Below, one piece after another: positions 19,901-32,350 of a stretch of DNA of 64,000 nt. The position numbers were made by a program, and so were the translations under genes. The stretch lies in NCBI GenBank assembly GCA_009760855.2, contig WPIO01000012.1, forward strand, positions 3,812,501 through 3,876,500, given 5' to 3'. Source of the stretch: Cristatella mucedo. Taxonomy: Eukaryota; Bryozoa; Phylactolaemata; Cristatellidae. The notes under the pieces were generated by a model. The model saw only the letters and a list, made by a program, of their open reading frames with translations, was not told where the DNA came from and ran no database searches. The first letter of the stretch is position 1; the number at the start of each line of letters is the position of its first letter.

Positions 19901-22900
19901 CTGTATTACCGCCACGCTCGTTTTGATCGTCGCACACAGCCGTCTCACGTGGCGAGAGCAATGGCTCGCATCAGCGATGTAGGTACTTTCAGCCGACCCG
20001 CACTGGCCGCTGCATTGGAAAATCACGAGATCCATATTCCGCTGCCCTGCCCTGTGCCTCACACGATGACCTTTGGTCTGTATGCCATTGTTGTGCAAGA
20101 TGCTTTCTTTTTGAAGGATTATTTGCTTAGGCCGAAGCGAAAGCGATATTAAGTACTAAATCATCAATTGCTTACTATCGCTTGAGTCGTGCTCGAAAAA
20201 CTTTGGAATTTGCACTTGGCGTGTTGTCGACTAGTTAAGGGCGCTTTACGCGAACTTTCAGCTGCACTGCCACAGCTCAGAAAATAGTGTGAACATGCAA
20301 CACTGTATAACTTCTTGGTGACTCGGCATTTAATGAATGAGACAAGCAGTGAAGGCAGCCCATAGGAGCATCCACCATTTTCCTTTTGACCTCGCTACGG
20401 CAGCAGCAACTATTGAAGCACTGCAGACTTTGTGATTGACAGCTTCATGACATGCTTCGCTCAATTAGGAAAGCCATCGTTGATAGAACAAGAAAGTATA
20501 GAGCCATGCTTGAAAGAGTTCACGATTTAAAGATGCTATACATTTAAGGGTTTCTTATTTTAGTCACAATATGTCTTTGTCTGCTTTCGCATCGTTTTGT
20601 TCTACTGAATCATTTTCACTTAGCTGCCTTGCAATTAAGGAAAAGTTCCCCGTCAGCCTTCGTGCAAATGCGCGGTTCGTAATTTGCAAATCAGCCCTAT
20701 GCCCACAGCCGTTTAGTTGGAAAGACGCCAACAAAGAACATACGAACTTATGTTCATTTTCAACATTCCCAATAACAGGTTGTGACAGCCCCTCGCACAA
20801 TTTCAGATCAGGCTGGGTAGTGGGACCGAGAGATAAGTCTCCTGACTCCGAAACCAAGCACTTTATTCTTAAGACTTTGCTGGCCAAGCCAAGTCTGTAA
20901 CCGAGTTCCTGCGGTCAAAGGCTAATTCCCGCCAAACCCCGCCATACTCCGGTCACGCTGCCGCTCGCCATGCCGCCGAGCTAGGGCAAGACGAGCAGCC
21001 GTCAGGTTAAACATCTTTATAACGCATGCGCCAACAACAACGGGGGAACTAAACAAGTCTACAGGGAGGGTCCTACACACAGTACACTACGGGGGCGCAA
21101 GACGACGCAGCAAGCGCGAACAAACGTGTTAGTTGGGGTCAGTCGGCTTCCGCAGTCCTGTCGTTGTACCGACTCCGAATCCAACAGTACGAGCGTACGC
21201 CGTCCAAAACCCGGCTGGCTGAGTAACTGCTGACTAGTCCGAGTCGACAACTACCACAGTCGTAGGCTTCCGCCGAAAGACGCCAACACACGGGGGGGGG
21301 GGTCACGAACACGCTACACGAGGAAAGCGGAATAAAAGCAAGTCAACAACGAGCGAGCTATCCAGCTCCGCTCGGGCCTTGGGTACTCGTTCCCTTGCGT
21401 GCGTGGCAGCATCGCCGGAGCACGCCTGCACGAATCCAGGTGCATAACTCGGCGAGACCGGGAGCCTCCAACACCCCGACTTCCTTGGCCAACTTTCCGT
21501 ACCTAAGAGCCCCGGTGACCTCACGTCACCGCTTACATGCGGCCATGCCGTAGGGTCCGACCCCGGCCTAGCCGGTGACCCACTTTAGCCGTCCATTCCC
21601 TGCCAACCGAACCCAGCCTGGGTACAAGTCGACGCACTCTAGACGGCCGCCGGCATAGAGGGATCCCGCCCATCTCCTGTGTACTCTTGAGGCAGGCCTA
21701 ACATCTCAGGTATGCTTTGTTTTGCATCGCCAAGCCATCGTCCGTTCCCAAACCGCTCGACAGCTAGCGACAGTTCGGGTCCTACGGATGCCTCCGCAGA
21801 TGGAGCCCGTGCGTAGATTTACTGCCTAATTTCCGTCTCATCCACCACGACCCTTTGTCCTCAGCCCCTAGGCCACCTGAGACAAGCTCTCTCGCGAAGA
21901 TAAATAGATCTTCTGTACCCGCAGTCTAGCTGGCGAGATTGCATCGCGCCATTGATAAACGCCTTGCCTCATTTACATGACAATTGGACTGAAGTGGGCT
22001 TAATAGTTTGGTCTCCCTTTAATAGATAATGTCGCCACGCCCACGTAGGCAGCTGCCGTGCTTGCGTCTCGGTAGTCTTCCCTCATCGTCTCCTTTAGCG
22101 AGGACCTGCCTGGCACACACTCCTCAACCGACGCGCTCAAGCTAACGCCAGCCACCGTTAAAGCAAACAATGGGGTGAGCTCTTGAAAGGTACACCATAT
22201 CGATCGGTCGACCAGTCTACGCTACCGCCGGGTTTTCTTTAAGAAGTTAAACCGCGCCGCTGGTCGTCGGTTTTTTGGCCGTAAACCGACGGCCAACTGG
22301 GAATGATAAAGCTGATGACTAGACCGATTGAAAAACCGAAGCAAACTGACGGAAAACCAGCCTCGCATTGGCGGCTTTAGAAGTGGTCTGTCTGTGAGTC
22401 ATTGCGGCTTAGCCTTTTAGACAGCTCTACGCTTGTACGTACGGTCTTGAATTTTCAAATTGAATATCGTAAAATCGTGTTTTTGCTTATACACGATAGT
22501 AAACTAATAGTTTGTCTTTGAGCTTCGAAATGAGCTATGTATGCTATGGCGGCGAAGTGTGTGCGTGTCCTCGCCCCGCCACGTGGTTCCGCCCGAGCCG
22601 ACGTTCCGTTCGCTGTGGCGGCGAAGTACATTCCGTGCCTCTCTGTGCTTCCGGCATAGACCGGTCGGCCTAGGCAACATGAAGACCTTGTATGTTCACG
22701 TCTGGGCGCTCATGATTGCTGCCGTACTCTGCTACCGCCGGCATACGTGGGTGTATCGAGGCGGCGACTGCCGCGCAGTAGCTGCACTTCGACGCTCTAC
22801 CAACGTTGCTACTTGTAAGCGAGGACTGGTACCTGTACGAAAGCTGTGTTTATGTGCGGTCTAGCATTCGTTCATGACCCTCTACAGCACGTCTATACGA

Positions 22901-23530
22901 GCAGATCGTGCGGTATCTATACGAAATCCGCTAGGGACCTCTCTCGGAATTCTTTCTTACGGAATGCCTCTCGGCACGGCAACTGTCTGCTGTGGTAAAA
23001 ATGTCCGCCGCCCGCAATCGCCGTCGGCGACTCCTAGAAATGGCCAGCTATCGTCTAAATCAACAGGCCGCTTAGATGCAGCTGCTTGCTCAACTAAGCC
23101 ACTGCTATAGCACAGCAAGCAGCAAATACACTGATAGTGGCAGTAAACCACTGGTTCAGTACGGTTATCTTGATAGCAAGGGTGCTTGCTAGCAATAGCC
23201 TCGCCATGACTAACTTCGGGTGTTCAATCCTCTTAACCATTAGCCGCTGGCAGCCAAAAGTGTAGAGACTGGCTCTGCGGCCAGCGCGGCCTGCTAACCA
23301 AGCTTCCCCACTGGATGCTGCGCAGGATTCGGCGCACTTATGCTAGAGCCGGAGTTTCGTTTCAAGGTGCGTACGCCGTCTGTCATCTGCCGGCGAGTCG
23401 TGCAGCGGCTGGCCTGCTGGTTTTAAACAGGTCAAACCTCTCGAGTAAGTTCGGTGCAGGATTTAGAGTGAATCCCTCCACCGAGTAATTACTGCTGCCA
23501 TCTTGTAACGACCCGCTCGGACATGTTGAC
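19900..23530. other. Unassigned 3.6 kb, GC-rich at about 20.9-22.4 kb
   Basis: The block from about 20.9 to 22.4 kb is rich in CpG and C compared with its flanks and could be a CpG-rich regulatory region. Frames at 20571-20900 (both strands) and 22541-22864 (+) are not recognised. A short inverted repeat (CGTCGGTTT / AAACCGACG) lies at 22265-22291. A 12-base unit, TGGCGGCGAAGT, occurs at both 22547 and 22617. Confidence 0.4.
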
Positions 23531-23534
23531 TTGA

Positions 23535-24425
23535 GCAAATTACATGCTAGATCTACTGGATCTGTTGGCAGCGTTTGATTTAATTTATTATCAAATCCTT
23601 TCTAAATGCCTATCATCATCCAGGGCTTCATTGCAGTTAGGCTGCAATAGTTTTGCAGATGCTACTATTTCAGTGCAACGTTTCAGAGCGTTGATACCAA
23701 TGACATTTTATACGATCATATGAACTGTTCTTTAGGTGCTTACGTAAGCTGAAATAGCTCATGATATTATTGAAAATCTTTGATGACTTGCTTCCTTCAT
23801 AGAATGCATACATCGTCTAGACCAATTTACTTCTCTCCGCTAGTTACGCAAATTGTTTCTTCTTCTTATGGCTGCTGCAATTAGTACTAACGGCCAGCGG
23901 CGATTCGGCGAACCTTTAGAGTATGGCTACCTCAAGGATACGCTCAAGTTCCACTTCTTTTCACAATTTACAGCCGCCCTCTGGCCGATGTAAAAATCAA
24001 GCTCAACCTAAGCATGCAATCGTATGCAGGTGACAAGCAGCTGCTGTCTTCGCTTTCATTCTTGGCGACTTTACAAAGCCATGAGCTCTCTCGCCTCGTT
24101 CTCGAATTTCTGAAATAATCCCTTAGACGACAGCAATTGTCTCAAACTAAGTAACGGTGAAAAAACTTTAGGACAGCATTTAGTGGGTTCCTGTGATTCA
24201 TCCTATATGTGCTTATACGTGCTGACACTGTGCATGCTGCCACTAACTGAACTTGCATTCCGACCCAGTGCGTGTCACCCAAAACCATGTTATCAATGTT
24301 GCTTATCAAGCATGATGTAACTCGCCATTATATCGCTTTTCACTTTGCAGCAACTGTAAAGCCCCTAGATAGAGATTGAGTTCTCTGAGGGCACTTTATC
24401 AAGTGTATTATTTATATTGTTATTA
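23535..24425 (+). mobile_element. Degraded LINE with reverse transcriptase remnants
   Basis: Decayed RT motifs appear in order. LDLLAAFDLIYYQILSKCLS corresponds to LDLSAAFDTIDH. EYGYLKDTLKFHFF matches the GVPQGSVLGPVLF block, and SMQSYAGDKQL matches the YADD block. Most of the C-terminus is deleted. The last 260 bp match the L2-A 3' UTR closely, ending GGGCACTTTATCAAGTGTATTATT. Confidence 0.7.
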
Positions 24426-24689
24426 AAACCATAACGAGGACTACAGCAAATCTTCAGCTACAGAGAAACTGGAATGTCTCAGTCTCAAAAATAACTCGGC
24501 CAACTATCCCATTTAGCCTCTGCTCGAAAAAAGTTCCAGGTAGGCTGATTCAGCGTTCTCATTTATTTGAAGCAGACGAACCTGTAGCTCAGTCAGCCCC
24601 ACTCCTGCTTGCATCGGGTAATTAAGGAAAGCTTGATGCAAGCATTCGAAAGCACAAGTTCAAAATTTGGGCCATACCATACCCCTGTT

Positions 24690-25030
24690 TTCCGGTTGCA
24701 AGATAATCTTTTGCTAGATGAGCAAATCAGCTCCACAGTCAAGTTTGCCTACTTTCAAATAAGAAGCATTGAAAACACATCAAAGTGCTTAGACAAGGAC
24801 ACCACGGTCGAATCTTCACATGTGTTTGCCACATTCTATTTAGACTTGTGTCTTCTCCAGACTTGAGTCAAATTCTTTCGGGTTTATCTGTCTGTGCATT
24901 AAAAAGCTTACACTTGGTGAAACTCAAATGCTAGGGTTCTCGGTCGTGAATGTCATAACTGCCGCATCGCATCACTTCTGCTCGCTCCCTATCAAGCAGT
25001 GCATTGACTTCTAGATCCTGTCATTCGCTT
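24690..25030 (+). mobile_element. Degraded LINE fragment
   Basis: Reads QISSTVKFAYFQ, KCLDKDTT and a decayed CNSL...LP.KQCIDF block, all from the middle of the L2-A ORF2 C-terminus. Confidence 0.6.
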
Positions 25031-25059
25031 GGTGGTACCTCATCTCTTCTTTCATTCTC

Positions 25060-25420
25060 ATGAAGGCGTGCATAATTTTTCATTACCCTGACCTGCTGCT
25101 GCAGAGCCACAAAGCCGCTCGAGATCGAGTGGGAGGATTATTGCCATGCTTGTCCGGCAGGCTGCAATGAGCAACAAAGAACCGAAACTATTTTAAAATT
25201 TGCAAATGCCTTCTAAAGGGTTGAGTACTTCTAAATAGTAATCCTACACAACTATATTTCTCTGCTGCTGCAAATTGTGGTACATTCTTTCCAACCACTC
25301 TTCGCTGCTACTTCTATGCTACTCTTCTCTTCTACTGCTCACCTCGAGCAGCAACACTTCTCACTTTGTCATTTTAGCGAAAGGTGGAGTCTGTCGGCTA
25401 TCGCATACGCTCCATGTCTC
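25060..25420 (+). mobile_element. Degenerate LINE-B-like relic
   Basis: Collinear with 16.6-16.9 kb and similar to the LINE-B stretch TGCTACTTCCATGCTACTC...CTCAACTGCTC. Frames are broken. Confidence 0.4.
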
Positions 25421-25434
25421 TCGCTATCGTTCAC

Positions 25435-25437
<3 letters not shown>

Positions 25438-25511
<74 letters not shown>
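25438..25511. repeat. (CT)37 microsatellite
   Basis: Uninterrupted TC/CT run. The Leu-Ser repeat frames across it are artefacts. Confidence 0.97.
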
Positions 25512-25514
<3 letters not shown>

Positions 25515-25759
25515 ACGCTGTCGCTATTCTATGCTCCGAGTTTAGGACGATATTTAGAGAGAGGCCAGAAGAACAGCTGTTGCCTTGCCTTACGTTGGGC
25601 TCTCACTAGGCATTCGCCAGGAGAGTAGCGACAGAAACAATGCTGCTCAAAAGCACCACTGTGCAACAGCAGCACACGCAGTCTAGCTTCGGTCAGCTTA
25701 TCCTGGCAGCCCAGAGCGTTTCAGATGATCTCACAGACCAACTTTAATTCAGCGATTAC

Positions 25760-26300
25760 TTACCCATAATTACTCAATTGTTCGCCAATGGTTGGGCAGG
25801 TGGGGCCGATGCCAGATATTGGATTGGTTCGGGCGAAGCTTTGACCTTGGTGCAGGTGTTACTATCCTATGATAAAAACTTTAAAGTAAAAACTACCTGT
25901 TGTTTAGGCTTTGCCGAGTTACAAACGAAGATAAATGCTTCTCCAGAACACTCAAATGTGGAACTTCTGCCACTGTTGGTTGTAAATTCAACTGTGCAAA
26001 AAGTAAGGGAATCGGGCCGCTCTTGCACAAGTTTGAGTAGCCGTACGAACATGAATACTTGCCTCGGTTTTTGGCTTTCTTCTTATAAAGGGAGACAATT
26101 TTACTTCGAATACTGTCCGGATGCTTTTGTGGGCGCTTATCACTGGAAGCCTTGACTTGCAAATATAATATGGTGATAAGCGTTACGAACTCGCTGGTAC
26201 GTTTTGCTTGGACGTGCCAATCAAATTTCCTTGTCCTCAAGCTGCCACTCTGTTGGATTTCTTTCGCAAAATTGAAGACTTTACTGTCCTTTACCAACAA
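25760..26300. other. Region open on both strands; coding status unclear
   Basis: A plus frame spans 25778-26155 and a minus frame spans 25893-26300. The minus frame ends at a good donor (AACAACAG|GTAGTT) and is rich in charged residues, but no domain is recognised. The plus strand has a possible exon at 25908-26000 (TTTAG acceptor, AAA|GTAAGG donor) with no phase-compatible partner found. Confidence 0.2.
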
Positions 26301-27398
26301 TACCGCAGAAAAAATGACTGATTACATCATTACAATTGCTCTCGTAGCAATGTGTAGGCGCTCTAGTTCTATAGTTGTGTCTCACAAAACAAAGTCCCAT
26401 CCACTACAGATTCTGAATCCTATAAATATTATACTAAGTCGTGATTTGAAACTCTTAAAAAGGGGGGAATTAACAGACAAATGCGGGATCAGCTTTAGGA
26501 TTGACATTCAAAATATAAATCTATATTTTTTAATCAATGTAAAGGTGCTTACCACTTGAAGTAAATGTGTGCTATGTTTATACCTAATACGACGTATATT
26601 ATTGGGAACTCAAGACCTCCTAAAGAACAAGGCAAACGGCTTCGGCAGTTTCTATGAAACTGGTCTAATATCAATGCATTCGCCTTTCGCGAGGGTCTTT
26701 TGAAAATGGGATGTACCCACTGACTTGCTAGCTGTGCATTACATGTTGAGTTTGCCAGCGGCTTCCAGTTAGCGCTGTACACTATACTCGGGCTGCTAAA
26801 TTGCGAACCCTTGTCCACATCTTCCCGTGCTCGAGAGCAGACTGATACCTCGCAGGGCAGCCCCTTATCGTTCTAGGCTGTCTGATTCAGTGATCTTTCC
26901 CGTCTCTCCCTCCTTGACAGGCAGCCGACCAGCGATCTGTGGCATCAAGTCGAAGCCGGCATGCAGCACCCAGCTGCTGCTCTCTATGTTACTGCTCGGT
27001 TCCATGGCCAAGCAAGTAGATCACTTATATTTGGACAATCCATGCAGTTTATGCTGAGTCTAGTCACACTCCATCGTACGGAAGACCAGAAAAAGCTCAG
27101 GGCTCTGACCGCCATTACTTGCTCTCTAAGATATACTGCCAGTCGAGCACAGAGTGCCAGCCTCATCACCCTGCTCCTAACCGGCTTTCGGCCGGATTAG
27201 CTGCTTCACTGGCTCTAAACCGTCCTTTGCTTCGGTTCATCTCCTATAACAAAGCTCTCCATCAATCAAATGGCCGGGCCTCTTTGGTTCCGGGCTACTG
27301 AGCAGCCAGTGAACTCTATTCAGTGTAGGTTGGGCTTATGGAGCTTGACTAAGTGCTCCTGGCTAAGCTTGGCCTGGGTAGCTTAGTGTAGCATAACC
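26301..27398. other. Unassigned stretch upstream of gypsy fragment
   Basis: No domain recognised. The frames at 26549-26818 (-) and 26827-27301 (+) match nothing known. The usual reverse transcriptase and RNase H expected before an integrase are not visible. Confidence 0.35.
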
Positions 27399-27957
27399 GT
27401 GGAACGGCCATTTCAAAGGGTGGCCATGGACGTTGTGGGCCCCTTACCTGTTACAAAGGCAGGCAATCGATATCTGCTCGTCATGTGTGATTACCTATCC
27501 AAGTGGCCAGAAGTTAGGGCGATACCTGTCCAGAAGGCCCTGACGTGTGCGACAGCCTTCGTGGAAGACATTGTGTGTCGACATGGGGTTCCGGAGGAGA
27601 TCCTTTCTGACAGAGGCCCTAATTTCCTGTCGAGGTTTGTAGAGCGAGTCTGCAAGCTGCTAAGTATTAACCAACTTCGAACGTCTCCCTACCACCCTGA
27701 AACAGATGGTTTAGTCGAACGGTTCAACCGAACCTTGATCGAGATGCTGTCAATGTTCGTAAGTAGCCGACAGGATGACTGGGATACGTACGTATCATAA
27801 TGTGTTACTCGAATATCGTACGAGCGTGTATGAGTCCATTAACTGCACACCGTTTCATATGATGCATGGTCGAGAGGCCCACTTTCCGATCGACCTGGTT
27901 CTCCCTGTCGACAACGAACCAGCGGCAACCGAGGAAGATTATTACCGCCTGGCTTAA
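27399..27957 (+). pseudogene. Ty3/gypsy retrotransposon integrase core, frameshifted
   Basis: Integrase inserts retrotransposon cDNA into the genome. The first frame (27399-27800) carries the catalytic core: D in RVAMDVVGPLPV, D in LSDRGPNFLS and E in GLVERFNRTLIEML, the usual D-D-35-E layout of Ty3/gypsy (Metaviridae) integrases. After QDDWDTYVS a stop falls, and the protein continues in another frame (27775-27957) with LLEYRTSVYESINCTPFHMM and HGREAHFPIDLVLP. The HHCC zinc finger and all upstream pol domains are missing, and the C-terminal tail is cut. This is a dead fragment. Confidence 0.9.
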
Positions 27958-28858
27958 GCCTCAGGTTCTGCTTCCTGTCCTGCTTGGTGCGCCCAAGGCT
28001 TCGTTCCTTCTGCGTTCCCTTCTCTAACTGCCAGGTAAGTCTCATACATTCGCACCCTCTATGGAAGAGCTCCTCCTTGAATTGGCTCCCTAGCGGCAGC
28101 TCGGGGGTCAAGACTTCATCTTTGGTATTGGCTTCGCTATTGACTGCAGTTGTTGGGACAAAACCTGCTCCTCAAGCGTGGCAGCCTCCGGGGGGGTCCT
28201 GCCCTCGGGTTGTCTCTAAATAGCTCATTTTTATCTCATCCGGCCCATGCCGATCGGTAGAGCCATACCCAACAGAAGTTGGGGAACTCTAGTGTGTCCA
28301 TAACCGAGCAGCACGTCCTCAGGTAGATTCCAGGCCACTGCTGCCACAGTCTGCGTTGTTGACTCACTCATCAATCACAGCGTCCCTGATCAGATTCCCT
28401 GGTGGTACCAGGTCGCTGTGAAACATCGTCCTCGGGCAGCCGTGTTGAGCGCGATTCCAGGCTCGAAATGGCTGTAACTATTCCATGCCTCCTTGTCTAT
28501 GGCAGCGCCGTTGCCGCCAAAGTTTGCTCTTTTCGGAGACCTTCGCAAAAATGCACTTGTAAACCACAGTTACAGAACTTTGCTTGAGGAAATTTGCTAC
28601 CTGGCAGGAATGCAATGCCTTTGTTCGTAGTGCTCACCTTAGCTGAAGAACGCCCTGCTTTCCCCGTTGTGGCCCTTCGGTCTCCGGGTCCGTCGCACGT
28701 CATGCCTACCTCTCAATGTCCGCGACCCTTTGTGTAGTCGTTGGCAAGGAACGAAGCTTCAGTGTTTGGTTTGGGGCATCGCTCCCGAACCCAAATATGT
28801 ACCTCCGTTCCTAGTGTCGAGACCAACTCGTACAGGATAAAGGCGTCTTTAACACCGT
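27958..28858. other. Unassigned stretch between gypsy and LINE fragments
   Basis: A perfect donor consensus (CCAG|GTAAGT) occurs at about 28034 but no exon is recognised before it. A G7 run occurs near 28192. This could include a decayed LTR, but no paired LTR was seen. Confidence 0.3.
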
Positions 28859-28859
28859 T

Positions 28860-29210
28860 GGTTATGTCACTCACTTTTAGGTCCATTCATTCTTTGGCTT
28901 CAGCCTACCTATCAGATCTACTCCCCCCAACAGGCATCGCAACCCGCTTTTCTGAATCCAATCGTTAAGCTAGACCTCATTCTAACCTCAAATCCTTTCG
29001 AGACCGTGCCTGTAGCTTATGTGGTCCCAAAGCCTGGAACTCACTTCCGACTGGCTTCAGGTCATCCCCTTAATTGACGAAACTTGAAAAGAAGCTAAAG
29101 ACGCATCTATTTGTCACTGCATTTAGTGGGTCATTGTGATTCGTCCTTTGTGTTCTTATGCGTGCTGGCACTGTGCTAGCTGCCACTAACCATATTAGCT
29201 TGCTAGGCCG
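28860..29210 (+). mobile_element. LINE L2-A C-terminal fragment
   Basis: Reads SLTFRSIHSLASAYLSDLLP, then TRFSESNR, a broken PKAWNSL block and the start of the 3' UTR (GCATTTAGTGGGTCATTGTGATTCGTCC). No poly-TTA tail follows. Confidence 0.8.
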
Positions 29211-29860
29211 TTCTAACCCGCGTATACTTCGGCCTGGGAGTACACTCTAGCCTGTTACACCGGCACCATATATCGTACTAATATGTGAGCCTGGGTGAGA
29301 ACTCAGTGTAGGTGTCACACCTGTCTTTCCTTGACTCTCGAAACCTTCGAAAGGTCTCTGGTGTAAAAATGGCACACCTAGGCTTATTCATTTCGCGACT
29401 TCGCTCGAAACCCTCAGCTGATGGTTTTCTTCCACCTATTTGGCAGCCCAGCGCCTTAGTTGATGTAGTATATTCTATGTCTGGTGGCACTCTTGCGTCT
29501 GTCCACCAGACTAGCGCCATGGTTGATGCGGCGTATTAGTCAGTCCGCAACCTGACCACGTTCGTCTGTCCCAAACTCCATTCTAACCTGAGTAGATCTC
29601 GAATCAAGATTCGTCCTTCGCTGCTGGCTGAGCTCCCGGTTAACTGACGGGCCACCGTCCTGCGGTTCAGCTTGGCTAAATCCGCAATACCGGTTATTAA
29701 AAGCACATTAGTTAAACCCACTAAAGCAAGCACTCCTACCGCGGCTAACCTGAGAGTAACAGTGCACAATTGGCCAGCCAGGCCAAGCAAGATGGAGTAA
29801 CTAGATCGTCTCCCCAAGAATCCCATGGAACTCCAAGCTTGAAGTTCATGAAGTCAAACA
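29211..29860. other. Unassigned stretch
   Basis: Frames at 29278-29539 on both strands and 29536-29826 (-) are not recognised. Confidence 0.35.
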
Positions 29861-30210
29861 AGCAGGACGACGCAGTGACGCACTTGCTAACTTAAGAGCG
29901 GCTCCGAAAGGCCCACTGCGACAATGGAGGAGCGATAGTCAGTGACACTGGTCTCCCTCAATGCATGCCCGGCAAGGCTCAGACGGCTTTCGAAGCTCTA
30001 CCGGGAAAAGATTTCGGAATATACAACGTGGTAAAGGAATTCATAGTAAGGAGGCGTACATTATTTCGCCAGAAACCTTCAGGAGAAGGCTCCGACAGTC
30101 ATAGAAGGACAAAGGGGAATTCTTATTATGAGTTCAAAGCTTGGCTCGCCGATTACCGAAGCTTAATAAATGGGACCCAGAAAGCCGATACGAATGTAGA
30201 GGAGCCAGCA
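29861..30210 (+). pseudogene. Ty3/gypsy gag-like fragment
   Basis: The plus frame contains PGKAQTAFEALPGKDFGIYN, then VVKEFIVRRR, and a later YYEFKAWLADY. This follows the pattern of a gypsy gag capsid segment related to SCAN domains: L.GKAQ.A...LP..D...Y..VK..IL.RY, then SY.E....L. Upstream stops and the lack of a nucleocapsid knuckle show a broken fragment. It lies 2 kb after the integrase fragment, the reverse of gag-pol order, so it is from another copy or a rearranged one. Confidence 0.65.
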
Positions 30211-31124
30211 CCCCGAGGTTGGCTGCGACTTGGGCATACAGACCATTAGTCAGTGGCTGGAAAAAGAGGAAAGAATGCAAGAGATCTGACGTCCCCCAAA
30301 CAATGCGCCTCGCTCTCCATACAACTGTCGCTTCCGGCGCCCGGTTGCGGCTACGCTTTATTTTTAACCAGGATTCATTCCACAGTCTACCGGGCTTAGC
30401 GCCAGAGAACGCTTGCGCGACTGCAGTTGTATGAACTCAAGTTGTTAAGTTACCCACGGGCAACCACTGCCGAATCTCGCCGGCAGTTCTCGCCCACGCC
30501 CAACCGTCGCCCGTAAGTTCGTTCGCCGGACAACCCATATCCATATCCATACCCTTACCCATACCCATACTCAGATGGTCTTGTTCCTGCGGCAGAAATT
30601 GTTACGAATCGCACTACGAGGCGACTCGCCATCAGCTGCCAGCTTTGTCTTCAGCTCGTGCTCGATCTCGGTGGCGTCCACGGTCATCGCGATTCGGAGC
30701 TATTTGGCAATTTAGATTTCAACTTTGAAAGCCCGCCATTCCAATCCCGATCTGAAGCTCAGATCTGGCGGAGCCGACCAAAAGTCGGCCAAAAACTCCA
30801 AACAAATCACCGCCTTTAACTCCGCAAGAACTTCGGGCAGACTCGAGCGCTTTGGTAGTCCTAAAGGCACCCTCAAGTGAAATTTTTAGAAGGCAGGCCG
30901 ATACTCAGGCACACGCCCACCCATAAGATCACAGACGCCAATCACGCACGCTTAGTACTTGTGGGTACGGTACGGTATTTTTTCACTATGCTTTTGCGGT
31001 GAACATGGGCATGCCTATGAGTATGGGCGTGAGTATGAGCGCTCTGATGAACTGTACGCTTCGGCTTTATCTGCTCTGACGCCAGCTCCTCTCGCTGCCG
31101 TCGCTCCTTTGTGACCATCACCAC
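30211..31124. other. Unassigned stretch with a short CCATAC-type tandem
   Basis: CCATAT/CCATAC hexamers repeat about six times at 30533-30572. No other feature is recognised. Confidence 0.4.
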
Positions 31125-31960
31125 GTGCTCGAAATTTAGGTGTCGTTTCTGACGACTGCCTCAATTTTAAAAGCTTCCTCCAGAAGATTTCTTCTGCAGC
31201 TAGCCATCACGTCCGATCCCTATCCAAGATTAGGAGCTGTCTTCCACAGTGACTTGCAAAACATTTAACTAGCTCCTTAGTTCTGTATCGGCTTGATTAT
31301 TGCAATTCCCTATTGGCTGGCTGGGCTACAAAAAAAGTGATGAGGCCACTGCAGCTGACTATAAATAGGGCTGCAAGGCTAGTCTACAAGTTCCAGAAGT
31401 TTGAGCACGTGTCTCCTTTGCTAAAAGAGCTAAAGTGATTGCCGGTTGACCAGCGGATTCAGAGCAAGGTTCTTACGCTTATCCGGAAGGCCCGCCACGG
31501 CTTGGCTCCTTTGTACCTAGCTGAACTGCTTCACCAGTTTAAGCCTTTTCGCGTACTTGGGTCCTGTGTGGACAATAAATTAGCCGTCCCATTCCTCCGC
31601 TTAAAGACCGTTGGCGACAGAAGCTTTAGCTCTGCAGGTCATTGACTGTGGAACTCGCTTCCACAATTCTTACGCAACGACAACTACTCTCCTGCTGCCG
31701 CCTATGGCTCATTCTTTTCAGTGGTCCTGAGCTGCTACTTCCATGCTACTCACTACCTCAACTGCTCTCCTGACTCTGCTATGCTTCCCACTTTCTCAAT
31801 GTTTCGTGAGACGAAGCCTGTTGGCTACTGAATCCATACCGAAAGCCGCTTAGGCTGTGAGTTCGCTATATAAAACTCTACTGCGTAACACTCACGTGGT
31901 CGTTCTGACTTTGTGGAGTTACAGACGGAGATTTGATTACATTGCATTACTTTGTCGAGA
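31125..31960 (+). mobile_element. LINE-B, C-terminal part and 3' end
   Basis: In shifting frames it encodes RNLGVVSDDCLNFKSF and SSLVLYRLDYCNSLLAGWA. These are followed by QRIQSKVLTLIRKARHGLAP, YLAELLHQFKP, VGDRSFSSAG, LWNSLPQFLRND and SCYFHATHYLNCSPDSA. The order matches the C-terminus of CR1/L2-clade ORF2 but differs from L2-A. The 3' UTR holds GAAAGCCGCTTAGGCTGTGAG and ends near GTTACAGACGGAGATTTGATTACATTGCATTAC. Confidence 0.88.
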
Positions 31961-32350
31961 GCCGTTGCTGTTGCCGCTGCCCTCGTATCCGTCGCTCACT
32001 CGTCTCCTCCTCTTGTGCACATTTGTCCTCGAACTCCTTTGGACCTCCTCTGACTCTGTAATAGAATCTCAGCTCAGGTTGCTTGCTCTACTAGTTTCCA
32101 TTCGCAATGTAGCACGCTATACGGCTTGACCGACGTCACTGCCGCGAAGTTTGCCAACTTTCGCACACTCGGTGGCATCGACTGTTGCAACTTTATTCCA
32201 CTGAAGTATTACTTTAAATGTATAGGCCTAAATAGAACCTGAATTGTATTACAGGATTGGGTTACAAGATCACAGAGTTTTCGTGCACCCTCAGGAAAGT
32301 GCAGGCGCCGACCCGCTTGGATTCGGTGCTGATCGTGCATAGTCCAGTTC

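Noticed and set aside
25856-26000. Two-exon plus-strand gene at 25.8-26.0 kb
   Set aside because: The apparent donor at 25856 and acceptor at 25907 join out of frame and give an early stop.
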